Of a stretch of DNA of 48,443 bases, positions 16,853-24,511 are shown one piece after another. A program made the position numbers and the translations under genes. The number at the start of each line of letters is the position of its first letter. Position 1 is the first letter of the stretch. The notes below the pieces were generated by a model. The model searched no databases, was not told the origin of the DNA, and saw nothing but the letters and a program-made list of their open reading frames with translations. Source of the DNA: Acidobacteriaceae bacterium (GTDB taxonomy: Bacteria > Acidobacteriota > Terriglobia > Terriglobales > Acidobacteriaceae); contig JANXUC010000019.1 of assembly GCA_025352065.1 (NCBI GenBank), positions 1 to 48,443 on the forward strand, written 5' to 3'.

Positions 16853-16885
16853 TTGACAGCTATAGCCTGAGCGCAAGGTATAGCT
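16853..16885 (+). promoter_or_regulatory. Rightward promoter overlapped by an operator (AGCTATA-N14-TATAGCT)
   Basis: A consensus -35 box TTGACA lies at 16853-16858. The inverted pair AGCTATA (16858-16864) and TATAGCT (16879-16885), with 14 bp between, covers the -35 to -10 space; candidate -10 boxes 17-18 nt downstream fall on the second half-site. A repressor bound here would block rightward transcription of the phage-derived genes. Confidence 0.45.
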
Positions 16886-16932
16886 TTTAACAAAGTTAGA
16901 ACATGTTATGAAACACAGTTTTGGAACACACT

Positions 16933-17160
16933 ATGATGAGACAAGATGCCAGCCCAGAACTCCGAGCCGAAGAAAGAAATTTTGTCGAATTTCGCCGCAA
17001 AGTACGTGCGGCCGAAGTCTTATCCTCCGCCATTGAACAGTTATTGCGTTCCTTGCGGTTCACTGGAAAGCTCAGCGTAGTCGTACAGAATGGCACCGTA
17101 CTCAAGTCCGGGTACGAAGAGGGATACTTTCGGCAGCGCGGAAATGAAACACAGTCCTAA
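16933..17160 (+). CDS. Small protein with YezD/DUF2292-like motif
   Basis: 75 residues from ATG 16933 (frame open from TTG 16921). The C-terminal half AIEQLLRSLRFTGKLSVVVQ followed by NGTVLKS resembles the small DUF2292/YezD-type domain seen next to sulfur-assimilation and phage genes. It is the first rightward gene after the operator, where a Cro-like or early regulator would be expected, but it has no visible helix-turn-helix. Function unknown. Confidence 0.5.
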   Translation: MMRQDASPELRAEERNFVEFRRKVRAAEVLSSAIEQLLRSLRFTGKLSVVVQNGTVLKSGYEEGYFRQRGNETQS

Positions 17161-17193
17161 GTAAGGCCAAGTAAGAAATTGTGTAAGACAGCC

Positions 17194-17327
17194 TTGACTG
17201 CATGAGTCCCCGAGACTCGTAAGTCGCTGACTTAGAGGCCCTCAGTACCATCAGCCTGACACGCGCGCATCCCCGCGCGCTGTGCACTTACATCTAAATA
17301 GCCTGGCAGGCCTTCGTAAAAGAAACG
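17194..17327 (+). ncRNA. Structured intergenic segment with three hairpins, possible ncRNA or leader
   Basis: Three short perfect stems occur in order: GAGTC/GACTC (17204-17208 with 17214-17218), TAAGTC/GACTTA (17220-17225 with 17229-17234) and GCGCGC/GCGCGC (17263-17268 with 17275-17280), and a strong terminator follows at 17328. No convincing ORF or Rfam family was recognised. A TTGACT at 17194 could be a -35 box. This is tentative. Confidence 0.25.
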
Positions 17328-17362
17328 AGCCCTGCTCCGAGAGATACGGAGCAGGGCTTTGT
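17328..17362 (+). terminator. Strong intrinsic terminator
   Basis: AGCCCTGCTCCG (17328-17339), 7-nt loop, CGGAGCAGGGCT (17347-17358) is a perfect 12-bp stem, followed by a short T-rich tail. It separates the first rightward gene from the zinc-ribbon gene. Confidence 0.85.
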
Positions 17363-17442
17363 CTTGTTGGCCTTCCTCCTGTCCTGTTTGGATTCTTCTC
17401 TTTAACGCAAGGGCCCGAGTAACTCTTTATTGGAGAAAACTC

Positions 17443-17703
17443 ATGATCAAGCACATGGAAACAGAAGTGCGCGTCGAGCTGAAGTATTGCGAAAGCTGCG
17501 GTGGATTACGGGTGCGCCCGATGGGATCGGGTCTGGTTTACTGTGCCAGTTGTGCAGCACAACATGCGGACGAAGGGATCCCGCTGTTGGCGCTGCCGGG
17601 GCCGCGACGTCGTCCGCGACTGCCGAGCGGCGTCATCCGCGATCTCCATGGCTGTGTTGGCGCGGGCGTGCTAGGCAGGTCTCTGCTTGAGGCGCGCGCA
17701 TGA
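17443..17703 (+). CDS. Small zinc-ribbon protein
   Basis: 86 residues from ATG 17443, with GGAG 7 nt upstream. Cys16-x2-Cys19 and Cys34-x2-Cys37 form a probable zinc ribbon, and the rest is Pro/Arg-rich. Its stop overlaps the start of the next gene by 4 nt (ATGA), so the two are co-translated. Function unknown; a transcription or nucleic-acid role is plausible for a zinc ribbon in an early phage position. Confidence 0.6.
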   Translation: MIKHMETEVRVELKYCESCGGLRVRPMGSGLVYCASCAAQHADEGIPLLALPGPRRRPRLPSGVIRDLHGCVGAGVLGRSLLEARA

Positions 17704-18239
17704 GCGCGCTCAATGTGTGGCATGGGGATCTGCAGGCGCACGCGACGGAGCCGCCGTGGAGCGAGCCTCCTCAAGTAGAAACGCAAGAAGAGGAAACAGA
17801 GCCGGAGCTTTGTTTGTATCGTTCGCGCACCGTCAATGTACTGAAGAAGTATCTGAGGCTATCGATTCAAACGGGGAGGTTGCCGTCGCTGCTGGGGAAC
17901 TTACATTTTCGAGCACGGAATAGTTCCTATCAGCTCCACACATTTGAAGATGCTGTGATTTTTGTGCTGGATGTCGAGCGCAGTCTGCAGGAGCTGGATC
18001 GCTTCTCGCGCGAGGTGATTGGGCGCGTGATCCTGCAGGAGCATACGGCGGAACACGCTGCGCGCAAGATGCACTGTGGCAACAGAAGTATTGAGCGACG
18101 TTTGCAGGAAGCGCTCGATCAATTGACGAAACACATGCTGGAAAGAGGCATTTTGTCCCGTTTCGAGATCAGTCCAAAATCTTGTCAAGAGGGCAAAAGT
18201 GGTCAATTCCCGCTAAGTCCATGGAAAGAAGGCGAATAA
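17700..18239 (+). CDS. Sigma-like/ArpU-type putative late transcription regulator
   Basis: 179 residues. The C-terminal half, with FSREVIGRVILQEHTAEHAA and the HCGNRSIERRLQEALDQL helix, resembles the region-4-like helix-turn-helix of phage late-gene activators such as ArpU/RinA-type proteins. The N-terminal 40 residues are acidic and variable. Overlap with the zinc-ribbon gene suggests a regulatory pair. The assignment is by pattern, not strong homology. Confidence 0.45.
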   Translation: MSALNVWHGDLQAHATEPPWSEPPQVETQEEETEPELCLYRSRTVNVLKKYLRLSIQTGRLPSLLGNLHFRARNSSYQLHTFEDAVIFVLDVERSLQELDRFSREVIGRVILQEHTAEHAARKMHCGNRSIERRLQEALDQLTKHMLERGILSRFEISPKSCQEGKSGQFPLSPWKEGE

Positions 18240-18307
18240 AGTTTGCAAAATAATGGCGGACTCCCCCCCCCTCCGCATGATATCCTGAACTTAAGAGTAA
18301 GAAAAAA

Positions 18308-18340
18308 AGGGTGCGTCTTCCGGACGCGCCCTTTGCTTTT
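18308..18340 (+). terminator. Intrinsic terminator
   Basis: GGGTGCGTC (18309-18317), loop TTCCG, GACGCGCCC (18323-18331) pair with one G-T wobble and are followed by a T-rich run. It ends the zinc-ribbon/regulator operon. Confidence 0.8.
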
Positions 18341-18379
18341 GCTCAAAAGACGTACGGATTTCGGAGAGTGGTGACAGCT

Positions 18380-18844
18380 ATGACGGAGACGAAGACGGCC
18401 TTGGCGACGGTAGCGGTATCCACGAAAGCGTCTCCGAAGGCAACCCCAAAGAAACGCGCGAAGAGAACTCGGACGAAGTTGGAACGCACGATTGGGGAAC
18501 GCGCAACGGGGAGCAAGCCTGTTTCGCTGGAGAAAGCACGGCAAGAGCTGTTAAGGGAAGTGTGCTCACAGTCGAAAGCGATTACCAATGGGCTCGTCGT
18601 GAAGGCGAAGGAAGGTAACCATCTCTGCGCAAAATTCTTGTTTGAAGCAGTAGGTTTGTGTGCGATCAAGGGGGATGAGTTGGAAGAAGTAGCGGAACGG
18701 GAGTCGTTGGCGGGGTTGTTGATGAAGCAATGGCAGTTGCCGAAGCCTGTTGGTAGTGAGGAAGCGGCTGGCAATCAGGTTACGGAAGTATCGGAGACAG
18801 TACGAGGTTTGGCGCTCACGGTAGAAGCTCCAGTAAAATCGTAA
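18380..18844 (+). CDS. Basic N-terminus phage protein, small-terminase candidate
   Basis: 154 residues from ATG 18380 (a GTG at 18371 is an alternative). The first about 45 residues are Lys/Arg/Thr-rich (KKRAKRTRTK), suiting nucleic-acid binding. The helical core (LVVKAKEGNHLCAKFLFEAV) resembles the repeated helices of phage small-terminase and related proteins. It lies far from the large terminase (29.8 kb), which weakens that call. A terminator precedes it. Confidence 0.35.
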   Translation: MTETKTALATVAVSTKASPKATPKKRAKRTRTKLERTIGERATGSKPVSLEKARQELLREVCSQSKAITNGLVVKAKEGNHLCAKFLFEAVGLCAIKGDELEEVAERESLAGLLMKQWQLPKPVGSEEAAGNQVTEVSETVRGLALTVEAPVKS

Positions 18845-18883
18845 GCATGGGCGGAGCAAGTGAGTTGCTCTGGCGAGGGGACG

Positions 18884-19369
18884 ATGGATTGGAGCTGGAT
18901 CACGAGCCGCATTGCGGTCGGAGGCGGGATATGGAACGCGGAGAACATGGCGGAAGTAGAACGTGCGGGGTTCACGCACGTCATCGACATGCAGTTAGAA
19001 TTTGACGACCGGCCGCTGGCGGAAGGTTTGAGCGTGCAGGTGTTGTGGAATCCGATTGATGATGATTTTCTGCCGAAGCCTGCTGAAGTATTTCGGACGG
19101 GGGTAGATTTCGCGCGTGAAGCGCTGGATCAGGACGGCCGCAAGATTTTGATTCACTGCGCGGCTGGAGTGCACCGGGCTCCGATGATGACACTGGCGCT
19201 GCTGTGCAGTCTGGGCTGGAAGTTGATGGATGCAGTGACACTGATCGAGTCGCGCCGCGCAGTGGTTGATTTTCCCGAAGTGTATTTGAATAGCGTGAGA
19301 GACTTTTTGGCGCAGGGCGAAAACGTGGGTGTGGTGAGTAAGGGCAGGCGCGGCGGGCTGAGGACGTAG
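18884..19369 (+). CDS. Dual-specificity/tyrosine phosphatase
   Basis: 161 residues from ATG 18884 (a GTG at 18860 is an alternative). The signature HCAAGVHRAP holds the catalytic Cys92 and Arg98 (C-x5-R), and a DDDF acid region (about 59-62) could supply the general acid. Dephosphorylation of phosphotyrosine or phosphoserine in a host protein or glycan is expected by fold. It sits in the early region of the phage-derived block, as accessory cargo. Confidence 0.85.
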   Translation: MDWSWITSRIAVGGGIWNAENMAEVERAGFTHVIDMQLEFDDRPLAEGLSVQVLWNPIDDDFLPKPAEVFRTGVDFAREALDQDGRKILIHCAAGVHRAPMMTLALLCSLGWKLMDAVTLIESRRAVVDFPEVYLNSVRDFLAQGENVGVVSKGRRGGLRT

Positions 19370-19413
19370 AAGGGCAGCCGAGTTGTTTGGATAGGTTTCC
19401 GAATGGATGCTAA

Positions 19414-19428
19414 CGGAGCTAAGCTCCG
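19414..19428. repeat. Dispersed palindrome CGGAGCT-A-AGCTCCG
   Basis: Perfect 7-bp arms around one base, 19414-19428, with the same GGAGC/GCTCC core as the elements at 4163, 4241 and 41896. It lies 215 bp upstream of the tail-fibre start, in a 273-bp gap that otherwise shows nothing. Confidence 0.6.
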
Positions 19429-19642
19429 CGGCCGTGCGGGTGTATTGAACAAGATTTCTTCCAACCAGGTTTATTCGAAGCAAGTTTTTCCACCAACAAT
19501 TCAATTGAGATTCCTGGCAGCGTCGGATGGCGACGAGGCTGGGTCGACGTTTGTCTGTGCGGAAACGCAGGGAGATCCGATGAATCAGCGCGTGTGTACG
19601 GTTCGGCGAAAGAGTCGGGGCTCTGAACAAGAAGGAGGCTGC

Positions 19643-22600
19643 ATGTTGCGTCTAGGAAGCTGGCTGAGGCTGGCGATGTCGGTAGTAGTGCTGGTGGGAG
19701 TGGGCCACGCGTTGCCACCCGTGATGACAACGGTGAGCGACACGGTGTACCGCGCAGACGGCAGTGCGGCGTCAGGGACGATGCTGATTTCATGGCCAGC
19801 GTTTACCACGGCGGATGCCAAGCCAGTTGCGGCGGGGACATTGAGCGTGGCAATTGGCGCAAACGGCGCGGTGTCGGTTGCTTTGGCGCCGAATGCCGGA
19901 GCGAACCCTTATGGCACCTTCTATAAAATTGTTCTGCAATTGAATGATGGAACAACGGAGACAGAGGCCTGGGTGATTCCGGCGTCGGCAACGGCAGTGA
20001 CGATCGGGTCGGTGCGATCAACAGTGGTCCCGTCGAGTGTTGCGTTACAGGTGGCGTCGCGGCAGTACGTGGACAATGCGATCTTATCGAGAGCGTCCGA
20101 CGCAGGGGTGGTACACATCGCGGGGGCAGAAACGATTGCGGGGACGAAGCAGTTCGTCGCGCCGCCCAGCGTTCCACTGCCGCTACAGGCAGCTGACGTA
20201 GCCAACAAGGCGTACGTAGATTTGTCTGTGGCAGCGGTGGGAGCGGGGTCGTTTGTTTCGAAAGCGGGAGACGCGATGAATGGTCCGCTGACGCTTTCGA
20301 GCGATCCGACGGCGCCATCCCAGGCGGCGAACAAGCGGTATGTAGATCTGCAATCGGCAGGGAAGGCAGATCAAGTGGGCGGGGTGGTGCCAGTCACAGA
20401 GTTGGGGAACGGAATTCCGGATAGCACAAAGTGCTTGAAGGGCGACCAGACTTGGGGTGCGTGCGGCACGAGCAGCAACGCGATCCAAATTCAAGGCAAA
20501 GCAGTGGATGGGGTAGCACCAGTGCGGCCTGGGGATGGGTACGTTTGGAATCCTCAAGCCAACGCAGGATTGGGCGCGTGGGTTGTGCAGAAGAAGGCGG
20601 TGCTGGACCTGCGGGACTTCGGAGTGGTTTGCGACGGGGTGACGGATGCGGCACCAGCGATCCAAGCCGCGCTAAACTCGCTGACGTATTTCGGAAGCTA
20701 TCATGTGAAGTTTCCGGCGAATCAATATACGGGTGGGGTAGCGCCTCTATCAAGTGCTTGCGTAATTGGAACGCAACTTACAGTCAAGGGGTGGAATATA
20801 ACCCTGGAAGGAAACGGGACGAAACTGTTTTGCATAACGACTTGCTTCTTTATCAATGACACAGGCGTGTTTGCGCCTCCGGTGAACATCACGCTGGAGG
20901 GATTCGAAGTGTACCCGGGGACGCTGAATGGAACCTCCGCAGCGGTTGTGGATAACGGTCTCGATACGCGGATCATCAATCTGCAAGCGGGAAGCGGTAT
21001 TAATAGCGGGAACAGGTTTGGATACTACGTGGAGAACTTAAACGACCAGAGCGAGTTTGTGGAAGGGCTCAACATGCGAGGGGCGGCAGCGATCCGCTGC
21101 GATGCGACATTTTGCGGAGCGGCGCTTTATGCGCCGGGAGGTTTTGGGACGAACCCCGGAATCACAACGATTTCCCATTCCGACTTAGGAATGCAGTGCC
21201 GAGGGAACGGGATCGACTGGCACTCTGGCAACTATTTGTTCTTAGGGCCCGGCAACATCATACAGGGATACAACCAGTTCGCAATCCGGTTCGACCGGAA
21301 TGACGGTTTCGCGAACAAGCTGGACTTGAGAAACGTCTACCGCGAGACGGGCAATTGCAGTAACCCGCTCGGGAATGTGGGACAGTCGGACATCATCGTG
21401 CAGGGCTCGGTAACGGTAGAGGATAGCGGTGGAGCGACGGGCGGCAATGTGCCCTCGTTTTCTTCGACAGGAACAAACCACCATATGTTTTACGTGGTGG
21501 CAACGAATGCTGGGGGATTGATGTCGAACCCGCTGCCGTTTGGCTATGCGGATTCGAACAATAGCACGACGTTTCACGTGCAGTTCCCGAGGATTCCGGC
21601 GGCGGTGAGCTATGACCTGCTGGTTTCGAGGCAGAGTGCGGGAGTAGACAGCTTCATACCGTGGGGTACGAACGGAAACTGGCTGGCTGCGACGGTAGCG
21701 GATAGCTCTTGTGCGCCGAATGCAGTTTGTGACGCGATCTATAACCCGGCAGCTCCGTTAAGCGCGTATGCCTCTGTTCCAGCGCTGTATTCTGCGCGAT
21801 TTTCGCCGGCACTTCCATATTGGCCAGCTCCGATAGTACTGTCTTCTACCCTGGCGGGAGCAGCGACAGGGAATGTTGGTACATATAACAGCAGCAGTAT
21901 GGCGGGGCCTGTAGTGACTACGGGGCTGACCACAGACTTTGCGGCGAGAAGTTCAGGAAAGAAAGAGAACGGAGCGGATATTTTTCAGCTTTTGGGTACG
22001 CAGGGATACAACACGATGGGGTATACGGGTGGGCCGTTTCAAAGAGGATACATATTCCTAGGGACGAACGAAGCGGTGAACAACACGGCCGAGAATGGAC
22101 GTAAAGGGCGGCTAAACTTCGGTGGATTTTCGTGGACCGCATCGACGATCACAGACCTGGTGACGTGCAGAGACTCGAATTTCCTGAAAACGATGGCGCA
22201 TAGCGGATATCGGCCAAGCGCGGACGCGGGAGACTGTGCTCTGGGAGTGATCTCGGGAGACATCGGATATCTGCGGGCGAAATCGAAGTGGCGTTTTTAC
22301 TTTAACGCAGTGCCGGGGGGTGTGGGGGATACAAATGGCATCGACCTGGGTACGGGTGGAATCAACCTGGCTGCGGGAATGAATTATTCGATTGCGGGCG
22401 CGAACATTGCACCGTTGAGTGCAAAAGGCGATCTGTTGGGCTTTGGAACAGTGCCAGCACGGATTGCAATTGGAGGGGACGGTCAGTGCCTGGTAGCGGA
22501 CTCCACGCAACCGACGGGATTGAAGTGGGCGGCGTGCGGGAGCGGCGGCGGAGGGGGGTCGGCTCCGGGTGGAGTGGGGACCAATGTGCAGTTCAATGAC

Positions 22601-24511
22601 AACGGGGTTTTTGGCGGCGTGGTTGGATTTACGTTTAACAAGCTGACTGGAGATTTAACGGTGCCGGGAATCATTAACGCAAGTGCGATTCAGACGACAG
22701 GGGCGGGGGCGTGGAGCGTGGAGGGTGGGTTTGCGGCGCTGACGGCTCCGGCAGCGGGGCACAGTAAGGTGGGTTTTGGGGCTAACGGGCAACTCTCTAT
22801 CGCGCAGAGCGGTGCGGGGAGCTTTACCGATGTTTCACTTACGGGTCACACACACGCCGAGTCCGACGTTAATAATTTGGTTTCGGATCTCGCGGGGAAA
22901 GCGGCGGTAGTTCACACGCACGTGGCGACGGACGTTGTGAGTGGTACCCTGGCGGCGGCGCGGTTGCCGGTGATGGTGGCTTCAGGAGTAGGTCATGCCG
23001 TGGGTGCTGTTCCAGATGCGGGTGTCACCGCAGGGACGACGCGGTACTTGCGTGAAGATGGGAGCTGGAACGCGCCACCGGGCGGAGGCGGAGGCGGCAC
23101 GCCGGGCGGTTCGACAACACAGGTGCAGTTCAATGACGGTGGGACGTTTGGAGCGGCCCCGAGTTTTACTTTCGACAAAATAACGGGGAATGTGACCTTG
23201 GGCGGATCGGTGACGGCGACGTTGTTTGCGACATCGGGGGCAGGGCCGTGGTCGGTGGAAGGTTCGTTTGGCGCGTTGACGGTGCCGGCCGCGTCGCACA
23301 GCAAGCTTGGATTTGGCAGTGCTGGGGAGTTGGCGGTTGCGCAGAACGGTGGGACGACGTTTACGGATGTTTCGTTGGTAGGTCACTCGCATGTGGGAGC
23401 GGATGTAAGTGGATTAGTAACGGATTTGGCGAGCAAGGCGGCGTTGGCGCATACACATGCGGCGGGAGACATTGTAAGTGGAACGTTGGCCGCAGCGTTG
23501 CTTCCGACGCCGACGGCAACGGCATTGGGTGGAGTGAAATCGAAAGTAGTGGTGACGCATCAGTTTGTAACTGGAATCGGAACAGACGGGTCGGTGAGCC
23601 AGGGGCAGCCTGTTGCGGCTGACATCGGCGGACTTGCGACGTCAGCTACAAGCGACGCGACGAACGCCAGCAATATTGTGTCTGGAACAATGGCGGTGGC
23701 GAGGCTACCGCTGATGGGCGCTTCGGGAGCGGCTCATGCGGCCGGTCTCGTTCCGGATCCGGGTGCGACGGCGGGCACCACGAAGGTGCTGCGTGAGGAC
23801 GGAACATGGAGCAGTATTACGGAGGCGCAGGTGACGAGTTTGGTGGCGGACCTGCCGAGAGCGATTGAGACGACGAAAGGTGATTTGCTGGGGTATGGCG
23901 TGGCTCCGGCGAGACTGGGCGTTGGAGCGGATGGCCAGGTGCTGATGGCAGACTCAACGCAGACGGTGGGTGTGAAGTGGGGGCAGGGGCCGGGAGCGAT
24001 CATTAATACGATCGCAGTTGGGTATGTATTTCTGCCGGGGATTACACTGCCGCAAGCTTCTTCGGTATCGACAGTCGTGGCGGGCACGGCGAATCAAGTG
24101 CGGGTCATGCAGGTGGAGGTACCCGTCACAATCACGGTAGGGAAAATTGTTGCGAACGTGACCACGATCTCAGCGACACAGAATATTTTTGTTGGGGTCT
24201 ACGACACAACGGGCAACAAACTGCTTGAGGCTGCAGTTTCCTGTGCGGTCTTGAATGGCGCAACTACGAGCTTGGGAACACCGGTGACTCTGACGCCGGG
24301 GACCTACCTCTATGCCGTGAGCGCGTCGGACACGACGTGCGCGGCAGGGGGGATGTCGCTAAGCGGGGGTTGGTTCAACATGCTGGACAAGAACACGACA
24401 CGGACGGCAACAGCGGCTAATGCGGTATCGGGCGGAATCATGCCTTCCACGCTTGGAACGCTGACGTTCAACTCTAGCTTCACACCTATCGTAACCATGT
24501 TGGAGAGGTAA
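19643..24511 (+). CDS. Large exported tail-fibre/spike-like protein with pectate-lyase-type beta-helix
   Basis: 1622 residues from ATG 19643, chosen because AAGGAGG lies 4 nt upstream; the frame is open 240 bp further left without support. The N-terminus is a signal peptide (LRLAMSVVVLVGVGHALPP), unusual for a tail fibre. Then come tail-fibre-type modules (AGDAMNGPLTLSSDP, YVDLQSAGKAD), a pectate-lyase-3-like region (about 320-560, starting LDLRDFGVVCDGVTDAAPAI), and two tandem copies of a block of about 130 residues (22.6-23.5 kb), each framed by a KGDLLG...ADSTQ...GLKW-type module. The C-terminus is a beta-rich domain. Host surface glycan binding or cleavage is likely. Confidence 0.75.
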   Translation: MLRLGSWLRLAMSVVVLVGVGHALPPVMTTVSDTVYRADGSAASGTMLISWPAFTTADAKPVAAGTLSVAIGANGAVSVALAPNAGANPYGTFYKIVLQLNDGTTETEAWVIPASATAVTIGSVRSTVVPSSVALQVASRQYVDNAILSRASDAGVVHIAGAETIAGTKQFVAPPSVPLPLQAADVANKAYVDLSVAAVGAGSFVSKAGDAMNGPLTLSSDPTAPSQAANKRYVDLQSAGKADQVGGVVPVTELGNGIPDSTKCLKGDQTWGACGTSSNAIQIQGKAVDGVAPVRPGDGYVWNPQANAGLGAWVVQKKAVLDLRDFGVVCDGVTDAAPAIQAALNSLTYFGSYHVKFPANQYTGGVAPLSSACVIGTQLTVKGWNITLEGNGTKLFCITTCFFINDTGVFAPPVNITLEGFEVYPGTLNGTSAAVVDNGLDTRIINLQAGSGINSGNRFGYYVENLNDQSEFVEGLNMRGAAAIRCDATFCGAALYAPGGFGTNPGITTISHSDLGMQCRGNGIDWHSGNYLFLGPGNIIQGYNQFAIRFDRNDGFANKLDLRNVYRETGNCSNPLGNVGQSDIIVQGSVTVEDSGGATGGNVPSFSSTGTNHHMFYVVATNAGGLMSNPLPFGYADSNNSTTFHVQFPRIPAAVSYDLLVSRQSAGVDSFIPWGTNGNWLAATVADSSCAPNAVCDAIYNPAAPLSAYASVPALYSARFSPALPYWPAPIVLSSTLAGAATGNVGTYNSSSMAGPVVTTGLTTDFAARSSGKKENGADIFQLLGTQGYNTMGYTGGPFQRGYIFLGTNEAVNNTAENGRKGRLNFGGFSWTASTITDLVTCRDSNFLKTMAHSGYRPSADAGDCALGVISGDIGYLRAKSKWRFYFNAVPGGVGDTNGIDLGTGGINLAAGMNYSIAGANIAPLSAKGDLLGFGTVPARIAIGGDGQCLVADSTQPTGLKWAACGSGGGGGSAPGGVGTNVQFNDNGVFGGVVGFTFNKLTGDLTVPGIINASAIQTTGAGAWSVEGGFAALTAPAAGHSKVGFGANGQLSIAQSGAGSFTDVSLTGHTHAESDVNNLVSDLAGKAAVVHTHVATDVVSGTLAAARLPVMVASGVGHAVGAVPDAGVTAGTTRYLREDGSWNAPPGGGGGGTPGGSTTQVQFNDGGTFGAAPSFTFDKITGNVTLGGSVTATLFATSGAGPWSVEGSFGALTVPAASHSKLGFGSAGELAVAQNGGTTFTDVSLVGHSHVGADVSGLVTDLASKAALAHTHAAGDIVSGTLAAALLPTPTATALGGVKSKVVVTHQFVTGIGTDGSVSQGQPVAADIGGLATSATSDATNASNIVSGTMAVARLPLMGASGAAHAAGLVPDPGATAGTTKVLREDGTWSSITEAQVTSLVADLPRAIETTKGDLLGYGVAPARLGVGADGQVLMADSTQTVGVKWGQGPGAIINTIAVGYVFLPGITLPQASSVSTVVAGTANQVRVMQVEVPVTITVGKIVANVTTISATQNIFVGVYDTTGNKLLEAAVSCAVLNGATTSLGTPVTLTPGTYLYAVSASDTTCAAGGMSLSGGWFNMLDKNTTRTATAANAVSGGIMPSTLGTLTFNSSFTPIVTMLER
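22579..23530 (+). repeat. Tandem internal protein repeats of the tail-fibre gene
   Basis: Two blocks (about 22579-23080 and 23119-23530) encode near-parallel sequences: QFNDNGVF / QFNDGGTF, SVEGGFAALTAPA / SVEGSFGALTVPA, TDVSLTGHTHA / TDVSLVGHSHV, VVSGTLAAARL / IVSGTLAAALL. A third partial block follows at 23641. They look like duplications of a shaft or trimerisation module. This is not a CRISPR array. Confidence 0.85.

Noticed and set aside
19403-19642. 80-residue N-terminal extension of the tail-fibre gene
   Set aside because: It has no ribosome-binding site, crosses a palindromic repeat and would hide the signal peptide, whereas ATG 19643 has AAGGAGG.
22549-23600. Repeated sequence that could suggest a CRISPR array
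   Set aside because: The repeats are inside one reading frame, are about 400-500 bp long, and encode parallel protein blocks, so they are protein module duplications.
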